29,354 bases of DNA from NCBI GenBank assembly GCA_016181985.1, contig JACOYG010000021.1:1-29354 (forward strand), given 5' to 3'. Source of the stretch: Candidatus Nealsoniibacteriota bacterium (lineage in GTDB: Bacteria; Patescibacteriota; Minisyncoccia; Minisyncoccales; MHMH01). The notes beneath the pieces are model-generated. The model did no database searches and was not told the origin of the DNA. It worked only from the letters and a program-made list of their open reading frames with translations. Shown piece after piece: positions 20,994-27,720 of this stretch (positions are counted from its first letter, which is position 1; the number at the start of each line of letters is the position of its first letter). The position numbers and the translations under genes are program-made.

Positions 20994-21989
20994 TTAATAG
21001 TTTATCGTCGGCACCAGAATATGCGGGGACTTGGCTTTTCGGCCAATCTCCCAAATATAATAGTCGGCCTGAGGCATACCGATTCCGACCTCATCGCAAA
21101 TTTTTTTCATCACGCAAGACATAGCCAATCTGTTTTCTACCTCTATCGCATCGTCGGGAGAAAAAACAAAATGACTCTGGATTGCAGCTTTCATGTTTGG
21201 AGAATATTCTAATACGCTAAGATACTCTAATGCTTTGGGTACTTCGTAATCAGCGATGGGACCGATATCTTCTATATCGCCAATAATGGGAAAAGCGCCT
21301 TTTGAATTAAACGCTCTGCCGTAGTACTCCATTACCAGAAGCTGAGCCCGCTTGTGAAATTCCAAAAGTCGTCCGCCATAAACTCTCGTATCTCTGAAAG
21401 ACGGAAAGTTGGCAACCAACTGTTCAACTATCCCCTTGCCGTTATTGAAAGCCAGCCAATTCGCCTTTTCAAAAAGATCGAGCCAGCTGCCGTCATATTC
21501 TGACGCCAAAATTTTCCCGATTTCGCGAAAAATTTCCCATCTTTGCCTAAACATCGGAATTTGGTGATCTTCGTCAATTGAACGAAAAATGCGCCCAACA
21601 TCTTCAATGGAAATCTCTGATAAATACCAAGCGTCAAAAATCGGAATATTTTCTTCGCGAGCCCTCATAAGAGAAGCTCCCATAGCGAAGGCGCCTTTCC
21701 AAAAAACTCCTTTTGGATATTCAATGCTGAATTTCTCGCAGGGATAATTAAAGTTGCTGAAAGCAAAATTAATTGTGTTTGCGGTGCAAACATAATTAAG
21801 CCATTCGGTTAAACTGCAGCCAATAGGCGGCTGAGCATTCGGAGTATCCCAAGCGGGAATTATAAGCTCGCCATTTTCTTTCTTTTGTTTCATGTCTCGG
21901 ATTAATTTCTGAAGCATCTTTTCGTTGATTGTAACGTTTTTCGTATTTTCCCAAACCGGCCCTAAAGTTCTCACGTAAGGATTATTCAC
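20994..21989 (-). CDS. Queuosine salvage protein (DUF2419/QNG1 family)
   Basis: A 331-residue protein that matches the DUF2419 family, the queuosine 5'-phosphate N-glycosidase that frees queuine for tRNA modification. Signature segments in order: TINFAFSNFNYP (72-83), KGAFAMGASLMRAREENIPI (98-117), FPSFRDTRVYGGRLLEFHKR (195-214), IADYEVPKALEYLSVLEYSP (245-264) and the C-terminal EVENRLAMSC. The aspartate in the ADYEVP motif lies at the family's catalytic position. The gene starts with GTG at 21989, decided by AAAGGAGG 6 nt upstream; no ATG is suitable. There is no queuosine synthesis gene in the window. The product is probably cytosolic and would let the cell use queuosine nucleotides from other organisms. 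Confidence 0.87.
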   Translation of the reverse strand: MNNPYVRTLGPVWENTKNVTINEKMLQKLIRDMKQKKENGELIIPAWDTPNAQPPIGCSLTEWLNYVCTANTINFAFSNFNYPCEKFSIEYPKGVFWKGAFAMGASLMRAREENIPIFDAWYLSEISIEDVGRIFRSIDEDHQIPMFRQRWEIFREIGKILASEYDGSWLDLFEKANWLAFNNGKGIVEQLVANFPSFRDTRVYGGRLLEFHKRAQLLVMEYYGRAFNSKGAFPIIGDIEDIGPIADYEVPKALEYLSVLEYSPNMKAAIQSHFVFSPDDAIEVENRLAMSCVMKKICDEVGIGMPQADYYIWEIGRKAKSPHILVPTINY

Positions 21990-22047
21990 TTATTTCCTCC
22001 TTTGTCTCGCCGTAAGGCGGGCTTGTCAAAGTGCTTTCTTGGAGTTA

Positions 22048-22056
22048 TGGTAAAAT
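22048..22056 (+). promoter_or_regulatory. Extended -10 of the rel gene
   Basis: TGGTAAAAT (22048-22056) is an extended -10 element with a five-of-six hexamer. A TTGTCA lies at 22023-22028, but its 22-bp distance is too long. Transcription would start about 6 nt before the ATG at 22069, so this message too is nearly leaderless. Confidence 0.45.
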
Positions 22057-22068
22057 GTAATAAAAGCT

Positions 22069-24048
22069 ATGTCAATTTTTGAACTGCTGCAAAAAATTAT
22101 AAAATCAAATCCTGATTCAAACTTAGCTGAAAGAGCTTTTGAGTTTGCCAAAAAAGCCCATGAGGGGCAAAAAAGGGCTTCCGGCGAAGACTATATTCAG
22201 CATCCCATAAGAGTGGCTCAGATTTTAACGGAAATGCATCTCGACCCGCAGGCCATAGCGGCCGGCTTTCTGCATGATGTGCCCGATGACACAAGCAAAA
22301 CACTGGAAGACATTGAAAAAGAATTCGGCAAGGAAGTCGCTTTTCTGGTAAATGGAGTGAGCAAACTGGGCAAATTAAGATACCCGAAAGACGGCCTGGA
22401 ATTCAAGCCGGCTAAAGATCGTTTACGGGAACCCATCGACCTTAAAGCGGAAAATTTAAGAAAAATGTTTTTTGCCATGGCCGAAGATTTAAGAGTTATT
22501 CTGATAAAACTTGCCGACAGACAGCACAATATGGAAACATTGGGATCCCTGCCTCCTGAAAAACAAAGAAGGATTGCCTTAGAAACCATGGAAATTTTCG
22601 CTCCTCTAGCAAACAGGTTGGGCATGGGAGAAATGAAGGGCAAATTGGAAGATCTGGCATTTCCCTACCTTTATCCGAAAGAATTTGAATGGCTAATGAA
22701 AAACGTCAAAGAAAAATACAAAGAACAGCAAAAATATCTTGAAAAAGTCAAACCGGTTTTCAAAAAAATTCTGGAAAAAGAAGGCATAACCCCGATTGAT
22801 ATCCACTCCAGAGCCAAACATTACTGGTCTCTCTACCAGAAGCTTTTGAGTTATGAAATGAACCTGGATAAAATATACGACTTAATCGCTTTAAGAATAA
22901 TCGTTGAGGACATTAAGACCTGCTATAAGGTTTTGGGGGCGATACACAAGGCATGGAGGCCTTTGCCCGGACGCATCAAGGATTATATTGCCCTCCCCAA
23001 AACAAACAATTATAAAGCCCTTCACACCACCTGTTTTTGCCTTGACGGCAAGATTACCGAGTTTCAGGTTAAAACAAAAGAAATGCACGACGAAGCGGAG
23101 TACGGCATCACTTCCCATTGGGCATACAAAGAAGGAGTCAATTTAAAAAATCAGAGAAAAAAATTTTCCTGGGTCCAGCAATTAAGGGATTGGCAAAAAG
23201 AAGTTTCAAAGTCGGGAGAATTCCTGGAAAGTTTAAAAATTGATTTTTTCAAAAACAGGATTTTTGCTTTTACGCCGAAGGGCGATGTAATTGATTTGCC
23301 CGAAGGCGCCACTCCCGTGGATTTTGCATACAGCGTGCACACCGATGTCGGCCAGCATTGTTCGGGCGCAAAAATTAACGGTAAAATAGAAACTCTGTCA
23401 AAGCCCCTGCAAAACTGGGATGTGGTTGAAATTTTAATTGATAAAAAAAGGAAGCCGTCAAAAAATTGGCTGGAGTTTGCCAAAACCAGCTTTGCAAGAT
23501 CAAGAATCAAGCGCTTTTTCAAAATTGATAAAGACGAAATTCCTCCACAGGCGGCAATTAGTCCAAAATCAAATCTCCCGGCAGCAAAAATATCAAAAGA
23601 AGGCAGGAACAGCTCTATTGTTTTCCTTGCGGGCCAGTCCGGCATACAAGCGTCCCTGGCTAAGTGCTGCCAGCCCCAAGCCGGCGAAGAAATAAAAGCG
23701 TACATCACTCAATCGCGAGGCGCCACTGTTCATAAGGCCGAATGCAGTAATTTTATCAAATCGCAAAAAAAATGGCCTCAAAAAATAATTGAGGCATCGT
23801 GGGCTAATAAAGAAAAATTATATGCGTTATCTTTGGAAATAACCGCGCAAGACCGGGTTGGTTTGATAAGCGATATTTCTTCTACTATCAGCAAGTTAGG
23901 AATCAATATTCTCAATCTCCAAACCAAAACCGGTGAAGAAATTGCTAAAACTTTAGCTGACATGGAGATTTTCGATCCGGAAAATCTGGATCAGCTTTTT
24001 CGCCATCTCCGCAAAATCAAAGGAGTAACCGATATTAAAAAGGTTTAA
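22069..24048 (+). CDS. rel: Bifunctional-type (p)ppGpp synthetase/hydrolase (RelA/SpoT family)
   Basis: Controls the stringent response. The 659 residues contain an HD hydrolase domain (His31, His45, and His69-Asp70 in GFLHDVPDDT, then LADRQHNMETL), a synthetase domain (YDLIALRIIVED, GRIKDYIALPKTNNYKALHT, EYGITSHWAYKEG), a TGS domain (IFAFTPKGDVIDLPEGATPV to VVEIL, about 400-455) and a C-terminal ACT domain (about 585-655). Its HD motif is kept, but the Glu-Asp pair after it is Asp73-Asp74, so hydrolase activity needs checking. The synthetase loop has KTNNY where most have KPNGY. Its stop overlaps the convergent parB stop region by 14 bp. Confidence 0.93.
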   Translation: MSIFELLQKIIKSNPDSNLAERAFEFAKKAHEGQKRASGEDYIQHPIRVAQILTEMHLDPQAIAAGFLHDVPDDTSKTLEDIEKEFGKEVAFLVNGVSKLGKLRYPKDGLEFKPAKDRLREPIDLKAENLRKMFFAMAEDLRVILIKLADRQHNMETLGSLPPEKQRRIALETMEIFAPLANRLGMGEMKGKLEDLAFPYLYPKEFEWLMKNVKEKYKEQQKYLEKVKPVFKKILEKEGITPIDIHSRAKHYWSLYQKLLSYEMNLDKIYDLIALRIIVEDIKTCYKVLGAIHKAWRPLPGRIKDYIALPKTNNYKALHTTCFCLDGKITEFQVKTKEMHDEAEYGITSHWAYKEGVNLKNQRKKFSWVQQLRDWQKEVSKSGEFLESLKIDFFKNRIFAFTPKGDVIDLPEGATPVDFAYSVHTDVGQHCSGAKINGKIETLSKPLQNWDVVEILIDKKRKPSKNWLEFAKTSFARSRIKRFFKIDKDEIPPQAAISPKSNLPAAKISKEGRNSSIVFLAGQSGIQASLAKCCQPQAGEEIKAYITQSRGATVHKAECSNFIKSQKKWPQKIIEASWANKEKLYALSLEITAQDRVGLISDISSTISKLGINILNLQTKTGEEIAKTLADMEIFDPENLDQLFRHLRKIKGVTDIKKV

Positions 24049-24913
24049 CCTTTTTTAAAAGCGCATCTAATTCTTTCCTTGAGTTAAAGAAAATTGTCAG
24101 CTTGGGCAGGCCCGCTTCAACGCGAAGCTTGAGACTTTTGATGCCGATAATTTCTCGAATCTTTCCTTCTAAATCTTTAACCTCTTTGGAGGCGGCTGAG
24201 ACGCGCCTCTTAACCGGCTGCCAAATGTTTAATTTTTGAACCAAACTTTCAGTATCTCTGACGCTTAAGCCGTCCCTGACAACTGTCGCAAAAACGTTTT
24301 GCTGTTTTTGCGGGTCTTGCACCGCCAAAATAGCCCTGGCATGACCTTCAGAAATCTTCTCTTCTTTTAATCCTTCTTTTATTGCGCTGGGTAAGTTCAA
24401 AAGCCTTAAAGCATTAGCCACCGCCTCGCGGCTTTTGCTGACTAATTTCGCAATATCTTTTTGGAAAAATTTAAATTCATCCTGCAATCTTTTGTAGGCC
24501 TCGGCTTTTTCTAGGGCGTTCAAATCTTCTCTTTGAACGTTTTCTATCAAGGCCACAACTAATTTTTCCTGCTCAGTCGGCTCCCTGACAATAACCGGAA
24601 CCTGGCTTAATCCCGCCATTTTTGAGGCCAAAAGACGCCTTTCGCCGGCCACTAGCTGGTATTCAGTGGGACCGCCGGAATCTTTTTGCGGAATGCGGCT
24701 CACAAGCAAAGGCTGTAAAATACCGTGCTCTTTTATGGAATCTGACAATGATTTTAATCCGTCTTGGTCAAAAACTTTTCTCGGTTGATAAGGATTGGAT
24801 TTTATTTTTTCTGTTTCAATGTAAAAAATCGGCTCCTGTTTTATTAATGCGGGCTTCTGATCTCCTTTTTTGGGAATTAACGATTCCAATCCTTTGCCGA
24901 AAGTATTGTTCAT
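24035..24913 (-). CDS. parB: Chromosome partitioning protein ParB
   Basis: A CTPase that loads at parS sites near the origin and spreads on DNA. In 292 residues it has the N-terminal ParB box (IKSNPYQPRKVFDQDGLKSL, about 37-56), the CTP-binding LVAGERRLLASKMAGL (about 86-101), the EEKISEGHARAIL helix-turn-helix region and a C-terminal dimerisation domain (about 235-290). Its ATG overlaps the parA stop by 4 nt (ATGA), so translation is coupled. I saw no parS-like 16-mer in the window. The two genes fit a chromosomal parAB locus. Confidence 0.94.
   Translation of the reverse strand: MNNTFGKGLESLIPKKGDQKPALIKQEPIFYIETEKIKSNPYQPRKVFDQDGLKSLSDSIKEHGILQPLLVSRIPQKDSGGPTEYQLVAGERRLLASKMAGLSQVPVIVREPTEQEKLVVALIENVQREDLNALEKAEAYKRLQDEFKFFQKDIAKLVSKSREAVANALRLLNLPSAIKEGLKEEKISEGHARAILAVQDPQKQQNVFATVVRDGLSVRDTESLVQKLNIWQPVKRRVSAASKEVKDLEGKIREIIGIKSLKLRVEAGLPKLTIFFNSRKELDALLKKVKPF
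24037..24055. terminator. Bidirectional terminator shared by rel and parB
   Basis: AAAAAGGTT (24037-24045) and AACCTTTTT (24047-24055) form a 9-bp stem with a one-base centre that overlaps both stop codons. The tiny loop means some bases must open in RNA; termination by the overlapping T runs is likely on both strands. Confidence 0.6.
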
Positions 24914-25683
24914 ATTTTTGGATTTTCTAAATTGATTATTTCTTGGGCTAAATCTCTATATGCTTGAGCGGCTCTGGATTCGGGAGCATACTGTAAAATC
25001 GTCTTGCCGAATCTCGGAGCTTCGGCCAAAACCACAGCTCTGGGAATTACGGTGTTGAAAACATATCCCGGGAATTTTTTTCTGACATCTTCAGCCACCT
25101 CCTGAGACAGTTTATTATTCTTACTATACATTGTTAAAAGAGCTCCGGCAATCTTTAGGTCGTGCCCTAAGTTATTCTTTACCAAATTAATGGTAGATAA
25201 TAACTGTTCCAATCCCTCCAAAGCCAAATACTCGCACTGCACCGGAATTAAAACTTCATTGGCGGCGCAAAGAGCGTTAAGAGTTAACAGCCCCAAACTT
25301 GGAGGCGAGTCGATAATGATAAAATCGTATGGTTCCTTTACTTTGTCTAAAATTTGGCTTAGTTTGAATTCTCGATTTTCAACCGACACAAGATCAATCG
25401 TAGCTCCGGCCAAATCCGGAGATGCCGGCATGATCTCGTAGTTAAAAAATTGGCTTTTCCTGATAATAGCCGAAGGGCTCACTTGACCGGCTAAAGCATG
25501 ATAAATAGAAAGAGGCAAATTTCGCGGAGCGATTCCCAAGGATAAAGTGGCGTTAGCCTGTGAATCCATATCCACCAATAAAACTTTTTTTCCGAGAGCC
25601 GCCAAAAAAACCGGTAAATTTACGGCAACATTTGACTTACCGACTCCGCCCTTTTGATTTACGACAACGATAATTCTCGTCAT
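24910..25683 (-). CDS. parA: Chromosome partitioning ATPase ParA
   Basis: A deviant-Walker ATPase that positions ParB-bound origins. In 257 residues it has the P-loop VVNQKGGVGKSNVAVNLPVF (7-26) with the signature lysine, VLLVDMDSQANATLSLG and DFIIIDSPPSLGLLTLNAL. The P-loop ends KSN where nearly all ParA proteins have KTT; Ser can replace Thr for magnesium binding, so the ATPase is probably intact. ATG at 25683. Promoter elements lie immediately upstream and overlap those of the divergent tRNA-Leu gene. Confidence 0.94.
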   Translation of the reverse strand: MTRIIVVVNQKGGVGKSNVAVNLPVFLAALGKKVLLVDMDSQANATLSLGIAPRNLPLSIYHALAGQVSPSAIIRKSQFFNYEIMPASPDLAGATIDLVSVENREFKLSQILDKVKEPYDFIIIDSPPSLGLLTLNALCAANEVLIPVQCEYLALEGLEQLLSTINLVKNNLGHDLKIAGALLTMYSKNNKLSQEVAEDVRKKFPGYVFNTVIPRAVVLAEAPRFGKTILQYAPESRAAQAYRDLAQEIINLENPKI

Positions 25684-25690
25684 TAAATTA

Positions 25691-25718
25691 ATTTAACATA
25701 AAATTTTTACTTTGACAA
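25691..25718 (-). promoter_or_regulatory. Promoter of parA-parB
   Basis: On the minus strand TTGTCA (25718-25713), 16 bp, TTAAAT (25696-25691). The -10 is 7 bp from the parA ATG, so the transcript is leaderless or nearly so. The -35 overlaps the -35 of the tRNA promoter on the other strand. Confidence 0.5.
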
Positions 25719-25740
25719 ACAGCCAAAAAATTGATAAACT
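25712..25740 (+). promoter_or_regulatory. Promoter of tRNA-Leu
   Basis: Perfect -35 TTGACA (25712-25717), 17 bp, TAAACT (25735-25740), ending 20 bp before the tRNA. The six bases of the -35 almost coincide with the parA -35 on the opposite strand, so the two promoters should compete for polymerase. Confidence 0.55.
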
Positions 25741-25760
25741 TATATAAATAAATTTATTCG

Positions 25761-25844
25761 GCCGAGGTGATGAAACTGGCAAACATTTGCGACTCAAAAT
25801 CGCATGACCGTAAGGTCTTGAGGGTTCAAGTCCCTCCCTCGGCA
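25761..25844 (+). tRNA. tRNA-Leu, anticodon CAA
   Basis: The acceptor stem is GCCGAGG / CCTCGGC (25761-25767, 25837-25843) with discriminator A25844. The anticodon stem TGCGA / TCGCA holds the loop CTCAAAA, giving anticodon CAA (codon TTG). The T arm is GAGGG TTCAAGT CCCTC (25820-25836), and there is a long class II variable arm with stem GACC / GGTC, as required for tRNA-Leu. The CCA end is not encoded. No intron is present. Confidence 0.97.
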
Positions 25845-25852
25845 TTAATCTT

Positions 25853-26527
25853 ATGCCCAAGGCTAAATTACCAGATAAAAATTTTAGCTGGACCCCAGCT
25901 CTTGCTTACGCAATAGGCTTATTAACAACAGATGGAAACTTATCTAAAGATGGGCGACATATGACAATGAGGTCTTCTGATATTCAATTATTGAGAACAT
26001 TTAGAAAGTGCTTGAATCTTAAAAATATAATAACTCGCTCAAAAAATAATGGCTGGGCTAAAAAACCTAGCTATCGAGTGCAATTTGGCGATGTACAATT
26101 TTATAGATGGTTATTAAAAATTGGCCTATTCCCAGCGAAAACGTACACCATTGGGAAAATGAATATCCCCGATAAATATTTTAAAGATTTTTTACGAGGG
26201 CATCTCGATGGTGACGGATCTATAATAACTTATAAAGACCATTGGAACACTTTTAAAAATCTGAAGTATATTTATACTCGATTATGGATAAAATTTATTT
26301 CCGCAAGCGAAACTCATATTAAATGGTTGGATGATAATATTTCAAGATTACTTCCAGTAAAAGGCCACCTATGGGAACGGAAACCGCATGCGTCTTATCA
26401 GACTACGAATATGTGGGAAGTGAGATTTGCCAAAAAAGATTCGCTTAAAATATTATCTTGGTTATATTATTCGCCAGCCGTTCCGTGCTTAATTCGTAAA
26501 AGAAAAATTGCCGAAAAATTTATTTAA
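25853..26527 (+). CDS. Free-standing LAGLIDADG homing endonuclease
   Basis: A 224-residue protein with two LAGLIDADG helices, AYAIGLLTTDGNL (about 18-30) and FLRGHLDGDGSI (about 113-124), each with an acidic catalytic residue, plus basic DNA-contact segments. Such enzymes cut a long specific site and spread themselves or an intron or intein. It is not inside an intron or intein here. Its ATG is 8 bp after the 3' end of tRNA-Leu with no ribosome binding site and no own promoter, so it is probably transcribed with the tRNA; cutting of the tRNA 3' end would release an almost leaderless message. The target site is unknown. It could have come from an intron of a tRNA or rRNA gene. Confidence 0.88.
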   Translation: MPKAKLPDKNFSWTPALAYAIGLLTTDGNLSKDGRHMTMRSSDIQLLRTFRKCLNLKNIITRSKNNGWAKKPSYRVQFGDVQFYRWLLKIGLFPAKTYTIGKMNIPDKYFKDFLRGHLDGDGSIITYKDHWNTFKNLKYIYTRLWIKFISASETHIKWLDDNISRLLPVKGHLWERKPHASYQTTNMWEVRFAKKDSLKILSWLYYSPAVPCLIRKRKIAEKFI

Positions 26528-26541
26528 AGACTAAAATGCTG

Positions 26542-26570
26542 TTGATTTTTAAATTAGAACATGCTTTAAT
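26542..26570 (+). promoter_or_regulatory. Promoter of the fic gene
   Basis: TTGATT (26542-26547), 17 bp, TTTAAT (26565-26570), with TGC before the -10 (extended -10). Transcription would start near 26577, about 30 nt before the ATG, leaving room for the ribosome binding site AAGGGGG. Confidence 0.55.
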
Positions 26571-26607
26571 GGAGCGTGGCAATCGTACTTTAAAATAAGG
26601 GGGTAAA

Positions 26608-27186
26608 ATGATATATCTAACGAGAGACGAAATCAATGCCTTTGTCATGGAAAGCAATGCCATTGAAGGAATATTTGAGCCGGCCAATCATCCTCTGGTG
26701 GTCAACCACAAAAAAGCCGTTAGATTTGCGTTAAAAATAGCGCGAAAAGGTATCTTCGCCGATCCATTAACTATCCACAGAATAATTATGAAATCTGAAT
26801 GGTATAAAAGACCGGGACAATACAGAAATGTCGGAGTAACTATAGGAAGAAACAGAACTCCGCCGCCGCGAGAAATAGGCAAACTTATGGTAGATCTCCT
26901 GCATTCACTTCTTGACGGACTAAAACCGGAAGAAAATATTGAGCAATGGATATGGGATATACACCATGAATTTGAATGCATCCACCCATTTCTTGATGGC
27001 AACGGCCGGACCGGAAGGATCTGGATGAATGCCATTCGCGTTTTTTATGACTTACCTTGGCTCACAATATTTGAAAAAGAAAAATATGACTATTATCACA
27101 GGATCGATGTCTTTAGATGGGAAAACCCGCGCTATCATCAATACGGCGCCGTAGATCCTGCTTATGACGTAGAAACATTGTCTTAA
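26608..27186 (+). CDS. Fic family protein (probable AMP transferase)
   Basis: A 192-residue Fic-domain protein with the complete active-site motif HPFLDGNGRTGR (126-137), including the catalytic His and the phosphate-binding GNGRTGR loop. At residues 16-21 SNAIEG fits the inhibitory motif (S/T)xxxE(G/N) on an N-terminal helix; its Glu20 would block the ATP site, making this a class II, self-inhibited Fic. Most such enzymes transfer AMP to a target protein; the target cannot be told here. It has an excellent ribosome binding site (AAGGGGG) and its own promoter. It stands alone, without a separate antitoxin gene. Confidence 0.92.
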   Translation: MIYLTRDEINAFVMESNAIEGIFEPANHPLVVNHKKAVRFALKIARKGIFADPLTIHRIIMKSEWYKRPGQYRNVGVTIGRNRTPPPREIGKLMVDLLHSLLDGLKPEENIEQWIWDIHHEFECIHPFLDGNGRTGRIWMNAIRVFYDLPWLTIFEKEKYDYYHRIDVFRWENPRYHQYGAVDPAYDVETLS

Positions 27187-27189
27187 ATA

Positions 27190-27223
27190 AAAAAACCGCT
27201 AATTGCTACGATTAGCGGTTTTT
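27190..27223. terminator. Bidirectional terminator between fic and the PAP2 gene
   Basis: AAAAAACCGCTAAT (27190-27203) pairs with ATTAGCGGTTTTT (27211-27223). A and T runs flank both arms, and the right arm holds the stop codon of the convergent PAP2 gene. Confidence 0.88.
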
Positions 27224-27718
27224 AAAAATTATTACGGCTAGCCAGCCGGAAAGGATGCCGATGAGAGCACCGGCGAGAATGTCGGAGGGCCAGTGAACGC
27301 CGGCAAAAATCCTGGCAAGGCCCATTAAAACGCTTGCCGCAAAAAATATTATTCCCAGTTTTTTGTTATAAAAATAAACTGCGGCAGATAGGGCAAAATA
27401 AAAAGTAGCATGGCCGGAAGGAAAAGACGGCTCCGTGGGACTTTGAGAAATAATTAAGTTTGCTTGATTTTCAACAAATGGCCGCAATTTTGGCCAAAAA
27501 AATCTGATTATTTCCGCTACGACAAATCTGGAGACGATAGCGGCAGAAAAAGCTCTAATTGCCATCGGCCAATATTTTTTGTAATTTCTTGCTGAAAATA
27601 AAAGTAGAGCCAAAATCAAAACATATCCTGAATACTTCGCAAAAAAAATTCCCAGGGCGTCTAAGTATGCCCAATGTCCCGCTAAACTATTAATTTGTTG
27701 GAATAGAAAGTAATCCAT
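27212..27718 (-). CDS. PAP2 family membrane phosphatase
   Basis: A 168-residue membrane protein with about five hydrophobic segments and the three-part acid phosphatase signature: KLRPF (Lys77, Arg79), PSGH (100-103) and R-x5-H-x3-D (Arg136, His142, Asp146 in ARIFAGVHWPSD). The family removes phosphate from lipid pyrophosphates such as undecaprenyl diphosphate or from phosphatidic acid. A role in recycling undecaprenyl diphosphate is plausible but the substrate is not visible. tsaD ends 2 bp upstream, so it is in the tsaC-tsaD operon. Confidence 0.9.
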   Translation of the reverse strand: MDYFLFQQINSLAGHWAYLDALGIFFAKYSGYVLILALLLFSARNYKKYWPMAIRAFSAAIVSRFVVAEIIRFFWPKLRPFVENQANLIISQSPTEPSFPSGHATFYFALSAAVYFYNKKLGIIFFAASVLMGLARIFAGVHWPSDILAGALIGILSGWLAVIIFKNR

Positions 27719-27720
27719 TA

